Shown: positions 27,637 through 36,975 of the stretch, in pieces
Layout: the number at the start of each line of letters is the position of its first letter
Position numbering within the stretch: position 1 is the first letter of the stretch
Assembly (NCBI GenBank): GCA_023015935.1
Contig: JALKAY010000002.1
Span: forward strand, 62,001-126,000
DNA from: Flavobacteriaceae bacterium F08102
GTDB lineage: Bacteria; Bacteroidota; Bacteroidia; Flavobacteriales; Flavobacteriaceae
DNA length: 64,000 nucleotides
Direction of reading: 5' to 3'
The notes under the pieces: model-generated
Seen by the model: the letters and a program-made list of their open reading frames with translations, nothing else
Database searches by the model: none
Told to the model about the DNA's origin: nothing
Made by a program: the position numbers and the translations under genes

Positions 27637-28316
27637 GATGTTTTATAGTTTCTGATGCTAGTCAATTATTGTGGAATATAGTTAATAGTTTGGATCCGTG
27701 TGCATTGGAATTTAAGTTGTTTATATCAAATCTAAACTGATTAAGTTAGTTTTCCTAATCAAATAGTGAATTTCATCTGGAATTTAAATAGGGTTTGGAC
27801 GGCTCGTTATATTTTGGCCATGGACTTGTACTGTATATTTGTTTTATGCGATAAATGATCCATGTTGAACGGTATGGGGTTGTTAACGAGTAGGGGGCAG
27901 GACGTACTTTGTATGTTATTCTCGGATCTATAAAGATAAGGATTCCTTATCAAGTAGAGGATCTAGTTCGAAACATACGGTATGTTACGGCACATATATT
28001 TAAACGATAAAATGTTTAGGTGTTTTTATGGTTTATGGGTGGTTTAGTAGGGATGTTTTTGTGTTGTTAAATCATTGATTGGTTGTGTTTTGGTGGATTC
28101 ATGAGTTTGACGCACATTGGATAGTCATGTTGAAGAATATTTTTTGATAGGTATATTCATCTAGGTGATGGGCGTGTAGGATGTTATATAAGTAGGATTC
28201 CTAATTAAAATATTTAAACGACAGACCCGTTGAGTCTGCGTCGATGCGTGGAAATTCGCTTTCCTAACACTTGTAGACTCGTAGATCTAATTGTATACGT
28301 TGAAGCTGGAATATGC
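27637..28316. other. 680-bp spacer without a gene, containing inverted repeats
   Basis: No convincing ORF on either strand. It contains a perfect 8-bp inverted repeat around one base, GATAAGGATTCCTTATC (27935-27951), a shorter relative TAGGATTCCTA (28193-28203) and a partial one (GATTA-n12-TAATC, 27739-27760). The two better sites share the core AGGATTCCT or AAGGATTCC. They may be sites for the MarR regulator transcribed from the left edge of this spacer. The plus strand is notably rich in G and T. Confidence 0.6.
27935..27951. promoter_or_regulatory. Perfect inverted repeat, candidate MarR operator
   Basis: GATAAGGA-T-TCCTTATC is an 8+1+8 perfect palindrome. This is the size and form of MarR-family operators. 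It lies 299 bp upstream of the MarR start, farther than usual for autoregulation. Confidence 0.35.
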
Positions 28317-28688
28317 CTATAGTTTGATTAATTCTTTAGACAAATTAATGTCATTAAGCATATCTTGTGTGAATTTATAATGCCCTTTATACGTGATGAT
28401 TTTAAATCGGTCATCAGTCATTCTTGTTAAAACCTCAAGGAATCGCCATTTTGATTTTAATTTATTGGGTTCGGATGATTTTAAACTAATTTCAAAATAG
28501 TGTTTTCTCCCTGCTTTTTCGGCAACAATATCTGGGGTTACTATAAAATCACTTCCTTTTTTATGATATGATTTTGGAGATTCATATCCTTCCATATCAG
28601 CTTTGATATTTTCAAAGCCGTGATTCATTACGTACGTAATAGATTCTTTTAAAATTGTCTCATTTTCTAATTTATCTTTTGCTATCAT
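28317..28688 (-). CDS. Small conserved protein, possible PD-(D/E)xK-like nuclease fold
   Basis: 123 residues without signal or membrane segments. I do not know a named family. The core FIVTPDIVAEKAGRKHYFEI, with SLKS after it, resembles a PD-(D/E)xK site: P52-D53 at the end of one strand, then E66 and K70 on the next. Helix-rich N-terminal (ILKESITYVMNHGFENIKAD) and C-terminal parts flank it. Spacing of Glu and Lys (E-x3-K) is not the standard E-x-K, so activity is uncertain. It lies 70 bp from acs on the same strand. Confidence 0.6.
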   Translation of the reverse strand: MIAKDKLENETILKESITYVMNHGFENIKADMEGYESPKSYHKKGSDFIVTPDIVAEKAGRKHYFEISLKSSEPNKLKSKWRFLEVLTRMTDDRFKIITYKGHYKFTQDMLNDINLSKELIKL

Positions 28689-28758
28689 CTGCTAAATATA
28701 GCAATTTTAGCTTTGAAAACCTATTTTTTTGATCAATTCATGTGTAGAAAGTGCTCTT

Positions 28759-30666
28759 TTACAATGAATTACTCTTTATTTCTTCTACGACTTCTGGATT
28801 GAGTAAGGTACTTGTATCACCTAAGTTTGCTACGTCATTACAGGCTATTTTTCGCAATATTCTTCGCATTATTTTGCCCGATCGAGTTTTAGGAAGGGCA
28901 GAGGTAAATTGAATTTTATCTAATTTTGCAATGGGTCCGACATGTTCCGTAATAATTTGGTTAATTTCTTTTTTAAGGTTCTCATGATCTCGTCCCATAC
29001 CGGTTTCTTTTAGTGATACAAAGCCGTATAAGGCACTTCCTTTAATATCATGTGGAAAACCAACAATGGCTGATTCGGCTACAGCAGGGTGTTCATTAAC
29101 AGCGTCTTCAATGGGGGCAGTTCCTAAATTATGTCCAGAGACAATAATTACATCGTCTACACGTCCAGTGATACGATAGTATCCTACTTCATCTCTTAAA
29201 GCACCATCTCCTGTAAAGTACATATTCTCATAAGCAGAAAAATAGGTTTCTCTATATCGGTCGTGATTACCCCAAATCGTTCTTGCCATTCCTGGCCAAG
29301 GGAATTTAATACAAAGCCTACCTTCAACTTGGTTCCCCACTAATTCCTTTCCATTATCATCCATTAATGCGGGTTGAACGCCAGGCATGGGTAAGGTTGC
29401 ATAAGTGGGTTTCGTAGGGGTAACATAAGGGATGGGAGAGATCATAATACCACCTGTTTCAGTCTGCCACCAGGTGTCTATGATGGGGCTATTATTACGG
29501 CCGATATTGTCATTGTACCAATGCCAAGCTTCTTCATTAATAGGCTCTCCAACAGATCCTAAAACCTTGAGTGAAGATAAATCACATTTCTCGGCAAAGG
29601 CTAAATTTTGTTTTGCTAAGGCACGAATGGCGGTAGGTGCTGTATAAAATTGATTTACTTTGTGCTTGTCAACAATCTGCCAAAATCTACCAAAATCGGG
29701 GTAGCTTGGAACTCCTTCAAACAAGACGGTAGTTGCTCCGTTTGCCAACGGACCATAAACAATATAACTATGTCCTGTAATCCAACCGATATCGGCTGTA
29801 CACCAATAAATATCTTTGTCTCGGTACTGGAATGCGTTTTTAAAAGTAAAAGCAGTGTATACCATATAGCCCGCTGTCGTATGGACCATTCCCTTGGGTT
29901 TTCCCGTAGAGCCAGATGTGTATAGAATAAATAGCGGATCTTCAGCATCCATGATCTCAGGAGGACAATCTGGGGAAGCTATGTCGAGTAAGGGTTGTAA
30001 CCATTGATCTCGATTCACTTTCATACTAATTTTTGAGTTAATACGCTGAACTACCAGTACGCTTTTTACACTTGGACAATCTTCTAAAGCATCGTCAACA
30101 ATAGATTTTAAATCAATAGTTTTCGCCCCTCGGTAGGACCCGTCTGCCGTAATTACAATTTTACATTCTGAATCATTAATGCGTGTAGATAAAGCCGTGG
30201 ACGAAAATCCGGCAAAGACCACCGAGTGAATGGCTCCTATTCGAGCACAAGCTAAAATAGCCACGGCTAATTCTGGAATCATAGGTAAATAAATACACAC
30301 GCGATCTCCTTTTTGAATACCTTGCGATTTTAATACATTGGCAAATTTGCATACACGCTCGTGAAGTTCATTATAGCTAATATGTACTGCATTTTCGTTG
30401 GGGTCATTTGGTTCAAAGATAATGGCTGTTTGATTCCCTTTTGTTCTAAGGTGACGGTCGATACAATTTTCTGTAATATTCAGTTTCGCACCTTCATACC
30501 ACTTCACAGAGGCGCTTTTAAAATCAGCACTCAGTACCCTATCCCATTTTCTATGCCAGATAAAATGTTCTTGACCTATTTCATCCCAAAATGTTTTCGG
30601 GTCTCTAACTGATTTCCGATAAACTTGAAAATACTCCTCTAGATTTTTAATATGATAGTTACTCAT
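28759..30666 (-). CDS. acs: Acetyl-CoA synthetase (AMP-forming)
   Basis: 635 residues from ATG 30666 (MSNYHIKNLEEYFQVYRKS); the open frame extends 12 residues upstream but homologues start here. Makes acetyl-CoA from acetate, ATP and CoA through acetyl-AMP. Motifs: LYTSGSTGKPKGMVHT, DIGWITGHSYIVYGPL, DTWWQTETGG, YFTGDGA, and the regulatory lysine in LPKTRSGKIMRR, which is acetylated in many bacteria. A -7-like TATATTTG lies on the minus strand about 105 bp upstream (30772-30779). Confidence 0.97.
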   Translation of the reverse strand: MSNYHIKNLEEYFQVYRKSVRDPKTFWDEIGQEHFIWHRKWDRVLSADFKSASVKWYEGAKLNITENCIDRHLRTKGNQTAIIFEPNDPNENAVHISYNELHERVCKFANVLKSQGIQKGDRVCIYLPMIPELAVAILACARIGAIHSVVFAGFSSTALSTRINDSECKIVITADGSYRGAKTIDLKSIVDDALEDCPSVKSVLVVQRINSKISMKVNRDQWLQPLLDIASPDCPPEIMDAEDPLFILYTSGSTGKPKGMVHTTAGYMVYTAFTFKNAFQYRDKDIYWCTADIGWITGHSYIVYGPLANGATTVLFEGVPSYPDFGRFWQIVDKHKVNQFYTAPTAIRALAKQNLAFAEKCDLSSLKVLGSVGEPINEEAWHWYNDNIGRNNSPIIDTWWQTETGGIMISPIPYVTPTKPTYATLPMPGVQPALMDDNGKELVGNQVEGRLCIKFPWPGMARTIWGNHDRYRETYFSAYENMYFTGDGALRDEVGYYRITGRVDDVIIVSGHNLGTAPIEDAVNEHPAVAESAIVGFPHDIKGSALYGFVSLKETGMGRDHENLKKEINQIITEHVGPIAKLDKIQFTSALPKTRSGKIMRRILRKIACNDVANLGDTSTLLNPEVVEEIKSNSL

Positions 30667-30782
30667 AGGTAATTTTTTAATGGTTCTAAGCGTCACCAGC
30701 ACCGCTTAATTTTAATTTTGTTATGGCTATAAATCTCGGAAATGTTGGTGGTTATCGAGATGTAAATAAACCAAATATAATT

Positions 30783-31000
30783 GTTTAAACGTTTGGTAAA
30801 AGAATCAACAATGTTTGCTGAAGGTCTTTAAGTACCATAGGTTTGGAGAGCCGATTTTCACATAGTAAGTCTTTCGGCTGTCTTTGAAAAAGTACCTGTA
30901 GCATTCTTATAAATTTAACTTCGTTGTGCAAACCAATATTGGAGATTAAGCTCGATGCTTTTACCTTTATCATCTGTTTTGATTAAAACAAATTCACCTG
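30783..31000 (-). pseudogene. Degraded remnant of a LytTR-like DNA-binding domain
   Basis: In this 525-bp spacer the minus strand carries fragments that read like a LytTR domain but switch frame. One frame gives GEFVLIKTDDKGKSIELNLQ, as in the opening strand of LytTR, and stops. A second frame continues with ISNIGLHNEVKFIR (compare the family pattern IxYIEGLxNYVKI) and later LSKPMVLKDLQQTL. Frame switches and stops mean no intact protein. This was judged by eye only; it may be chance similarity. The rest of 30667-31191 shows nothing else. Confidence 0.35.
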
Positions 31001-31177
31001 TATTGAAAATAGAAGTCCACTGTCATAGAGCTCACCATAACAAGTAAATCTTGTGCTCTTAAATTCCGTTGGACTTATATTTTTCAAGTGCAAATTGATT
31101 GATGAGAGAGCCAAGATAAAAAAAATATTGTTAACTTTTAAGTCTATTCTTATATACATCATATAACTTAATTTTTA

Positions 31178-31185
31178 TAATTTCG
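31178..31185 (+). promoter_or_regulatory. Candidate -7 element for the TSUP gene
   Basis: TAATTTCG resembles TAnnTTTG (one mismatch) and sits 6 bp before the ATG at 31192. No -33 TTG at the usual distance. If used, the mRNA would have almost no leader. Confidence 0.25.
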
Positions 31186-31191
31186 AAGGCT

Positions 31192-31980
31192 ATGGCTGAA
31201 ATGGTAAATTCTATCTTTGAAGTGGTGCTAACGAATGGGACGTTACTTATACTTTTTTTTATCGTTGCAGTCTGTTATGCTTCTGTTGGATTTGGTGGTG
31301 GTTCAAGTTATTTAGCGCTCTTAGCCTTGTCAACCATTCCTTATGTTTCTATGCGCGCTATTGCATTACTCTGTAATGTGGTCGTCGTAAGTGGGAGTAC
31401 CGTGGTTTTCACTCAGCAAAAACTATTGCCTTGGAAAAAGGTAATTCTATTAGTGAGTTGGAGTGTTCCTTTGGCTTTTATCGGAGGTTATTTAAGAATT
31501 AGCCAAGTTTTTTTTTATGTTTTGTTGGGACTTACACTCATGGTTGCGGCTATAGCTATGTGGATGTCTAAACGGATTGCTGAAAATCCGCGTCCTCTAA
31601 AGTCGTCTCTTAATCAAACGGCTTTGATAGGGGGGGGTATTGGATTTATTTCTGGGATGGTAGGTATAGGAGGTGGGATTTTTTTAGCTCCAGTTTTACA
31701 TTTAACACAATGGGATCATCCCAAGCGAATCGCCGGAACGGCAAGCTTCTTTATTTTAGTCAATTCTATGGCGGGTTTGGTTGGTCAATTTTTATCAAAT
31801 GACTTTCAAATAGACCTGTATTTAGCAGGAGTGTTAATGGGGACCGTTTTTATAGGTGGGCAAATCGGAGCGCGTTTAGGCAGTTCAAAACTATCGCCTC
31901 GTACCCTTAAAAAAATAACGGCAGTTCTTATTTTTTTTGTAGGATGTAAATTGTTGTATCAATATGTTTTTAGTAGATAA
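31192..31980 (+). CDS. TSUP (TauE/SafE) family membrane transporter
   Basis: 262 residues with about eight membrane helices. Two related halves carry the family glycine motifs: YASVGFGGGSSYLALLALS near residue 25 and GFISGMVGIGGGIFLAPVLH near 150. TSUP proteins export or take up sulfur compounds such as sulfite or small organosulfur anions; the substrate is not predictable. It stands alone, flanked by non-coding DNA on the left and a convergent ppx gene on the right. Confidence 0.9.
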   Translation: MAEMVNSIFEVVLTNGTLLILFFIVAVCYASVGFGGGSSYLALLALSTIPYVSMRAIALLCNVVVVSGSTVVFTQQKLLPWKKVILLVSWSVPLAFIGGYLRISQVFFYVLLGLTLMVAAIAMWMSKRIAENPRPLKSSLNQTALIGGGIGFISGMVGIGGGIFLAPVLHLTQWDHPKRIAGTASFFILVNSMAGLVGQFLSNDFQIDLYLAGVLMGTVFIGGQIGARLGSSKLSPRTLKKITAVLIFFVGCKLLYQYVFSR

Positions 31981-32058
31981 GACCTAACGCTCAATTTAAA
32001 TATACGCCTGTGTTGATTTTTTAATAGTGATGCGTTTGTGTTGCCAAAACAGATTTTT

Positions 32059-32949
32059 TTAAGATAATTTTCCAAGGTGTAAGCCTTTGATGATTCCATC
32101 AGCCAACCCAATTTTTGGTACATAAATTTTGGTTGCGCCAGACCATTTCATTGCGTTTAGGTATATTTTGGTAGCTGGAATAATCACATCGGCTCGATCT
32201 GGATTTAAACCAAGTTCACTAATTCTATCCACATAAGACATTTTTTTTAAAAACTCATAATGGGCTCGCATGTAGATATAAGAAAGAGGTTTGCCTAATG
32301 GTCTTCCTGACATTTTAAAAATTTTATTGATATTCCCACCTGATCCAATGAGGGCAATCTTAGATTTATTAACCGTAACTTCTTGAATCCATTGTTCAAT
32401 TTTTTTGAAAATTTCCTTATTTGATTTTTTGTTACCAAAGCGGACGGTTCCAATTTTAAACGATTTGGAATTGACAATTTTTCCATTGCTAAAAAATGTA
32501 AATTCAGTGCTTCCTCCACCTACATCAACGTAGAGATAGGAGCGGTTTCCTAAGATAAGTTCTTTTAAATCAGTAGTCGATATAATTGCGGCTTCTGTTT
32601 TGCCATCAATGATATTAATTTCTATACCTGTTGCTTTCTCAATGATGTCAACTATTTCTTTTCCATTACGCGCTTCTCGCATTGCTGAGGTGGCACAGGC
32701 TTTAAATTTCTCAACGCCGTGAACTTTCATGAGTAATTTAAATGCAGTCATGGCATCTGTAAGTCTTGCAATGTTGTTACTTGATATTTCACCTGTTGTA
32801 AAGGTGTCTGCTCCGAGACGAATGGGAACTCGAACGAGTGCTGATTTTCTGTATTGCGGTGCGATTCCTTCTTTTTGAATTACATTAGAAATCAATAATC
32901 TAATGGCATTTGATCCAATATCTATCGCAGCGTATTTCTTTATATCCAA
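32059..32949 (-). CDS. Ppx/GppA-type phosphatase (exopolyphosphatase-like)
   Basis: 296 residues, one actin-like ASKHA domain pair. Phosphate-binding loops AAIDIGSNAIRLL and YVDVGGGSTEF are both present, as is ATSAMREARNG. The short form without the C-terminal HD part is typical of Bacteroidota. It may degrade polyphosphate or pppGpp. It lies 8 bp after the sixA-like gene in a minus-strand run with pdxH and an SSS symporter. Confidence 0.9.
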   Translation of the reverse strand: MDIKKYAAIDIGSNAIRLLISNVIQKEGIAPQYRKSALVRVPIRLGADTFTTGEISSNNIARLTDAMTAFKLLMKVHGVEKFKACATSAMREARNGKEIVDIIEKATGIEINIIDGKTEAAIISTTDLKELILGNRSYLYVDVGGGSTEFTFFSNGKIVNSKSFKIGTVRFGNKKSNKEIFKKIEQWIQEVTVNKSKIALIGSGGNINKIFKMSGRPLGKPLSYIYMRAHYEFLKKMSYVDRISELGLNPDRADVIIPATKIYLNAMKWSGATKIYVPKIGLADGIIKGLHLGKLS

Positions 32950-32957
32950 ATCGTAAT

Positions 32958-33446
32958 CTATTTATGAAATTTAGGAAATTCTATGAGGAACGTTTCTCCT
33001 TTTTTTACGTTTTTCCAATGTTTGTTGTCAAATTCAATTCCGATAACTCCACAAGTGGATACGTGAGAAATTGGTTTACTTCCAAATTTGTTGACAAAAC
33101 TGTTTATACCGTGATCATGGCTAAATATAATGGCTGAATCATAGTCGTTGTCTAAGGCCTTCACTGTTTTTATTAAATAACCATCGCTAAAACTATACAA
33201 TGATTTACTAATCTTAACATTGGCTAAAGGGAAATTAAATGTATAAGAAAAAATCATGGCAGTATGTAATGCCCTATTGGCACAGCTTGATACAAAAGTG
33301 TCAGGGCAGTCAACCATTTTCTTTAAAACGCCAGACATTAAATAGGCATCATTAATCCCCCTTTCCTTTAATGGGCGATCAATGTCTTTTGCCGAGGGAT
33401 ATTCCCATGATGATTTGGCATGGCGAACGATATATAGTTTTTTCAT
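32958..33446 (-). CDS. SixA-type histidine phosphatase
   Basis: 162 residues of the phosphoglycerate mutase-like fold. The catalytic RHG box is RHAKSSWEYP at residues 8-17; ANRALHTAMIF and the second histidine in IFSHDHGIN complete the site. SixA removes phosphate from phosphohistidine on signalling proteins in E. coli. Neighbours are ppx (8 bp) and pdxH (12 bp), suggesting one transcript. The target is not known. Confidence 0.9.
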   Translation of the reverse strand: MKKLYIVRHAKSSWEYPSAKDIDRPLKERGINDAYLMSGVLKKMVDCPDTFVSSCANRALHTAMIFSYTFNFPLANVKISKSLYSFSDGYLIKTVKALDNDYDSAIIFSHDHGINSFVNKFGSKPISHVSTCGVIGIEFDNKHWKNVKKGETFLIEFPKFHK

Positions 33447-33458
33447 TAGTTGCGTTGG

Positions 33459-34106
33459 TTAAGGGGCTAATCTTTCTTTTTTCCAATCGTGGTTGTTAGT
33501 TTCAGTATAGCGTATACGGTCATGCATTCTATTTGGTCTACCTTGCCAAAATTCTATGCTTATGGGTTTAACGTTAAAACCTCCCCAATGTTTTGGTCGA
33601 GGAATTGTATTTTTTCCAAATTTAGTGGCTACTGCCTCAAGCGCTTGATCAATTTCTTGACGGGATTTTACAACATGGCTTTGTTGACTTGCCCAAGCAC
33701 CAAGTTGACTGCCAACGGGTCTTGATTTAAAGTAATTATCAGACACGTTAGAATCTACTTTACTTGCGACCCCTTTTACGATTACTTGTCGTTCAAGTGC
33801 ATCCCAGAAAAAAGACAAACAAACCGCAGGATTTTTGCGTATGGCTTTCCCTTTTTCCGACTCATAATTTGTGTAAAAGACAAAACCATCTTTACTGAAA
33901 CTTTTCAGGAGTACGATTCTATTTTTTGGAAAATTATCAACACCTATGGTTGCTAAATTCATGGCATTTACTTCAGAAATCCCCGGACATTGAGCCGCTG
34001 CCTCAAACCAGGTGTCGAATAATACCATAGGGTTGTCGGGAGTATTAGCCTCAAGTAAGGCGTCCTTTTTGTAAACTTGTCTTAAGTTGCTTAAATCTCT
34101 ATTCAT
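33459..34106 (-). CDS. pdxH: Pyridoxamine 5'-phosphate oxidase
   Basis: FMN-dependent oxidase that makes pyridoxal 5'-phosphate, 215 residues. Family features: NAMNLATIG, NRIVLLKSFSKDGFVFYTNYES, FFWDALERQVIVKGVA and the C-terminal RPNRMHDRIRYT with the substrate-binding Arg/His. Length and N-terminus (MNRDLSNLRQVYKK) are normal. It is next to an SSS symporter (9 bp) and sixA (12 bp). Confidence 0.95.
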   Translation of the reverse strand: MNRDLSNLRQVYKKDALLEANTPDNPMVLFDTWFEAAAQCPGISEVNAMNLATIGVDNFPKNRIVLLKSFSKDGFVFYTNYESEKGKAIRKNPAVCLSFFWDALERQVIVKGVASKVDSNVSDNYFKSRPVGSQLGAWASQQSHVVKSRQEIDQALEAVATKFGKNTIPRPKHWGGFNVKPISIEFWQGRPNRMHDRIRYTETNNHDWKKERLAP

Positions 34107-34115
34107 GTCTCAAAA

Positions 34116-35573
34116 TTATAATTTATTTTCAATTCCATGAGGCTTTTTTGAGAATAAAAACAAGCCTAAAAAGGTGATTAATCCATTAATGATAAGTACG
34201 AAAAAACCGAAGTCAAAGGCGTATTTAGTAACTAGGAAATAATTGAGTAAATACGTTAAAATTGGAGATGATATAGCGACAAGCGGAATGCGATTGTCTT
34301 TTGTGTTTAGTTTCGTGAACATGCCAAAGGCGTAGAGCCCCAGCAAAGGACCATAGGTGTACCCTGCGAATTGAAATATTTTTTCTATAACGCTTTGATT
34401 GGCAATGAAATATTTAAAAATTAAAATAGTAGATGCGAGTAAAAATGAAAATAAGACATGTGCTCTTTTTCTTATTTTGATCTGATCGGCAATATTGTAT
34501 TTTTTATCAATTTCTAAGATGTCAATGCTAAAGGAGGTAGTTAAAGAGGTTAAAGCACTGTCGGCACTTGAATAGGCAGCAGCAATTAATCCCAAAATAA
34601 AAAAGAGGGATACCGTAATGCCTAGTCCTCCATTCATTGCTAGCGTTGGAAACAAAGCATCTTTGTGTGCGTCAATTTCGTTGGCAATAGCAAAATCTGT
34701 TAATAGGATTCCTAATGCCAAAAAGAAAAAATTAACAATTACTAAAACGATTGTGAACCAGAAAATGTTCTTTTGGGCGTCTTTAAGGTTTTTGCAAGTT
34801 AGATTTTTTTGCATCATATCTTGATCTAATCCTGTCATTACCACCGCAATAAAGGCACCTGAAATAAACTGTTTCCAAAAATAATTTTTACTCTTTATAT
34901 CGTCAAAAAAGAAGGTTTTCGAAAAGTCACTTTCGGCCACATAATTGAGTAAGTTGCCGATGTGTAATTGGTCTGAAATACTGTATATGCATACCCCAAC
35001 TGCGATGAGCATAAATAAGGTCTGTAGTGTATCTGTCCAGACAATGGTTTTTATACCTCCTTTAAAGGTGTATAGCCAAATTAGTAATATGGTAACTAAA
35101 ACGGTTACCCAAAAAGGAACTCCATACATGTCAAAGACAATTAATTGTAAGACATTCGCTACCAGAAACAATCGAAAAGATGCTTGAATTGTTCTTGAGA
35201 GTAGGAAAAATGCGGATCCAGTTTTGTATGCATTTTGGCCAAAACGATCTTGGAGATAGGTGTATATAGAAGTCAGGTTTAACCGGTAATACAGTGGCAT
35301 TAGAACGAGTCCAATGATTGCGTATCCTATAATGTAGCCTAAAACTACTTGCATATACGAGAATGCGTCTGCTTCTACCCAACCGGGTACTGAGATAAAT
35401 GTTACTCCAGATAAAGAGGCGCCAATCATACCAAATGCAACGATGTACCAAGGGGATTTGTTATTGGCCTTAAAAAAGGTGTCATTTGTTGCTGACTTAC
35501 TCGTTAAAAATGAAATAAAAATGAGGACTCCAAAATAGGCCAGGATTAAGAGGGCAATATGGATTGGTTGCAT
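34116..35573 (-). CDS. Sodium:solute symporter (SSS family)
   Basis: 485 residues with about 13 membrane helices. Family features include GASLSGVTFISVPGW near residue 53, YTFKGGIKTIVWTDTLQT near 168, and GLIAAAYSSADSALTSL near 330. The substrate cannot be inferred; members carry sugars, amino acids, sialic acid or vitamins. It is first in the minus-strand run with pdxH, sixA and ppx. Confidence 0.92.
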   Translation of the reverse strand: MQPIHIALLILAYFGVLIFISFLTSKSATNDTFFKANNKSPWYIVAFGMIGASLSGVTFISVPGWVEADAFSYMQVVLGYIIGYAIIGLVLMPLYYRLNLTSIYTYLQDRFGQNAYKTGSAFFLLSRTIQASFRLFLVANVLQLIVFDMYGVPFWVTVLVTILLIWLYTFKGGIKTIVWTDTLQTLFMLIAVGVCIYSISDQLHIGNLLNYVAESDFSKTFFFDDIKSKNYFWKQFISGAFIAVVMTGLDQDMMQKNLTCKNLKDAQKNIFWFTIVLVIVNFFFLALGILLTDFAIANEIDAHKDALFPTLAMNGGLGITVSLFFILGLIAAAYSSADSALTSLTTSFSIDILEIDKKYNIADQIKIRKRAHVLFSFLLASTILIFKYFIANQSVIEKIFQFAGYTYGPLLGLYAFGMFTKLNTKDNRIPLVAISSPILTYLLNYFLVTKYAFDFGFFVLIINGLITFLGLFLFSKKPHGIENKL

Positions 35574-35724
35574 TTGCTGTTAATTTTTAAACACGAATAT
35601 ATGATTTACCTCGGATTTTACCTTAAAATTTTACTTTCTTCTTTGTTGGTATGGTGAAAAAGAGTTTTGTTGTGTTAGATTGAGATTTTCGGAAGGGGGG
35701 TATAGGCTCATTTTGAGCGGGGTT

Positions 35725-35732
35725 TAATTTTG
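35725..35732 (+). promoter_or_regulatory. Candidate -7 element for recR
   Basis: TAATTTTG matches TAnnTTTG and lies 45 bp before the recR ATG. A second match, TACATTTG at 35766-35773, is only 4 bp before the ATG and would give a leaderless message. Neither has a TTG at a clean -33 distance. Confidence 0.3.
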
Positions 35733-35777
35733 AGAAATCGTATTATATTTCTTATAAATCTTAAGTACATTTGCGGT

Positions 35778-36398
35778 ATGAATTTCTCATCAAAATTACT
35801 TGAAAATGCAGTAAATGAGGTGTCTCAATTGCCGGGTATTGGTAAGAGAACTGCATTGCGGTTGGTTTTATATCTTTTGAAGCAGCCAGAAGAACGAACG
35901 GAGTATTTAACGACTGCGTTGAGACAATTAAAAGCGGAAGTAAAGTTGTGTAAACAATGTTACAATATCTCTGATCAAGAATTGTGTGAAATTTGTTCAA
36001 ATCAAAATCGAGATGCGAAACTTATCTGCGTGGTTGAAGATATTCGCGATGTGATGGCGGTAGAAAATACGGCTCAATTTAAAGGGTATTACCATGTGCT
36101 TGGCGGGAAAATATCACCTATTGAAGGTATCGGTCCTCATAATTTAACCATTGATAGTTTGGTTCGTAAAATAAGGCAAGGAACTATTGAAGAAGTTATT
36201 TTCGCTCTAAGTCCTACCATGGAAGGTGATACTACAAACTTCTATATTTACAAACAAATTGAAGATTTAAATCTCAATATTTCTACCATTGCTAGAGGGA
36301 TATCAATCGGAAATGAATTGGAATATGCAGATGAAGTTACCTTGGGGCGGAGCATATTACATCGGATTCCTTTTGAAAACTCATTAAATGGAGGGTAG
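35778..36398 (+). CDS. recR: Recombination protein RecR
   Basis: Works with RecF and RecO to load RecA at gaps. 206 residues from ATG 35778 ([20 protein letters not shown]), the normal start; the open frame begins earlier at 35730. Helix-hairpin-helix [14 protein letters not shown], zinc site [16 protein letters not shown], and Toprim domain starting [14 protein letters not shown] with [12 protein letters not shown]. Downstream genes follow within 53 bp. Confidence 0.96.
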   Translation: MNFSSKLLENAVNEVSQLPGIGKRTALRLVLYLLKQPEERTEYLTTALRQLKAEVKLCKQCYNISDQELCEICSNQNRDAKLICVVEDIRDVMAVENTAQFKGYYHVLGGKISPIEGIGPHNLTIDSLVRKIRQGTIEEVIFALSPTMEGDTTNFYIYKQIEDLNLNISTIARGISIGNELEYADEVTLGRSILHRIPFENSLNGG

Positions 36399-36450
36399 GG
36401 AAGTGTCTAATTACAGGTTATTGTTGGGGTTCTGATAAAATGATTGCTAC

Positions 36451-36975
36451 ATGAATATTTGGAATTTCATTAAATTATTTAATAGAAAGAATAGCTGGAA
36501 CCTCTTTTTGTTGTGTCTTAAAAATCCTCTTTTTATTATTCCTACGTTGATTGCTACGCGTACCTGTGTCAAACTATGTAATGAATATTACGGTACTTTA
36601 CATCATAAAAATAATAGAACAAATGCTTTTAGACATGCATTGTGGAATTTGTTAATTATTGTGAGGTGTAAAGTGTTTTCACGATCAAATGAGAGGCTAA
36701 TTCAGTGGGCGACTGACATTACAAATTGGCATGAGATTTTTTCGCCAAATACGGCTTTAGCTAAAGCGATGGATTTACATAATAATGCTATTGGCCGGCA
36801 AATTTTTAAGGAGCACATTGATTTTCAAGAAGCTGAATTTATATCTTTGTTAAAAGATAAAATGAAGTCGGCAGTGATGATTAAATTTGTTGCAGATATC
36901 CATAGTGTAGGGAACGAATTAGTCTATATAGAAAAATTGCCAAAAGCAACTGATGTTAAAACACGTACTTACTAG
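36451..36975 (+). CDS. DUF6973-like protein
   Basis: 174 residues. The core NRTNAFRHALWNLLII and later WHEIFSPNTALAKAMDLHNN, then AIGR, matches the DUF6973 pattern (an R-H-A pair, a later W-H-E, then D-x-HNN-x2-GR). The conserved His and Asp residues suggest a small metal-dependent or nuclease-like activity, but none is proven. Hydrophobic residues at 25-45 may be a membrane or buried helix. It overlaps the CysZ-like gene by 23 bp. Confidence 0.75.
   Translation: MNIWNFIKLFNRKNSWNLFLLCLKNPLFIIPTLIATRTCVKLCNEYYGTLHHKNNRTNAFRHALWNLLIIVRCKVFSRSNERLIQWATDITNWHEIFSPNTALAKAMDLHNNAIGRQIFKEHIDFQEAEFISLLKDKMKSAVMIKFVADIHSVGNELVYIEKLPKATDVKTRTY

Noticed and set aside
28627-28640. 14-bp palindrome ATTACGTACGTAAT
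   Set aside because: Lies inside the 123-aa coding region, where the codons explain it; no second copy nearby.
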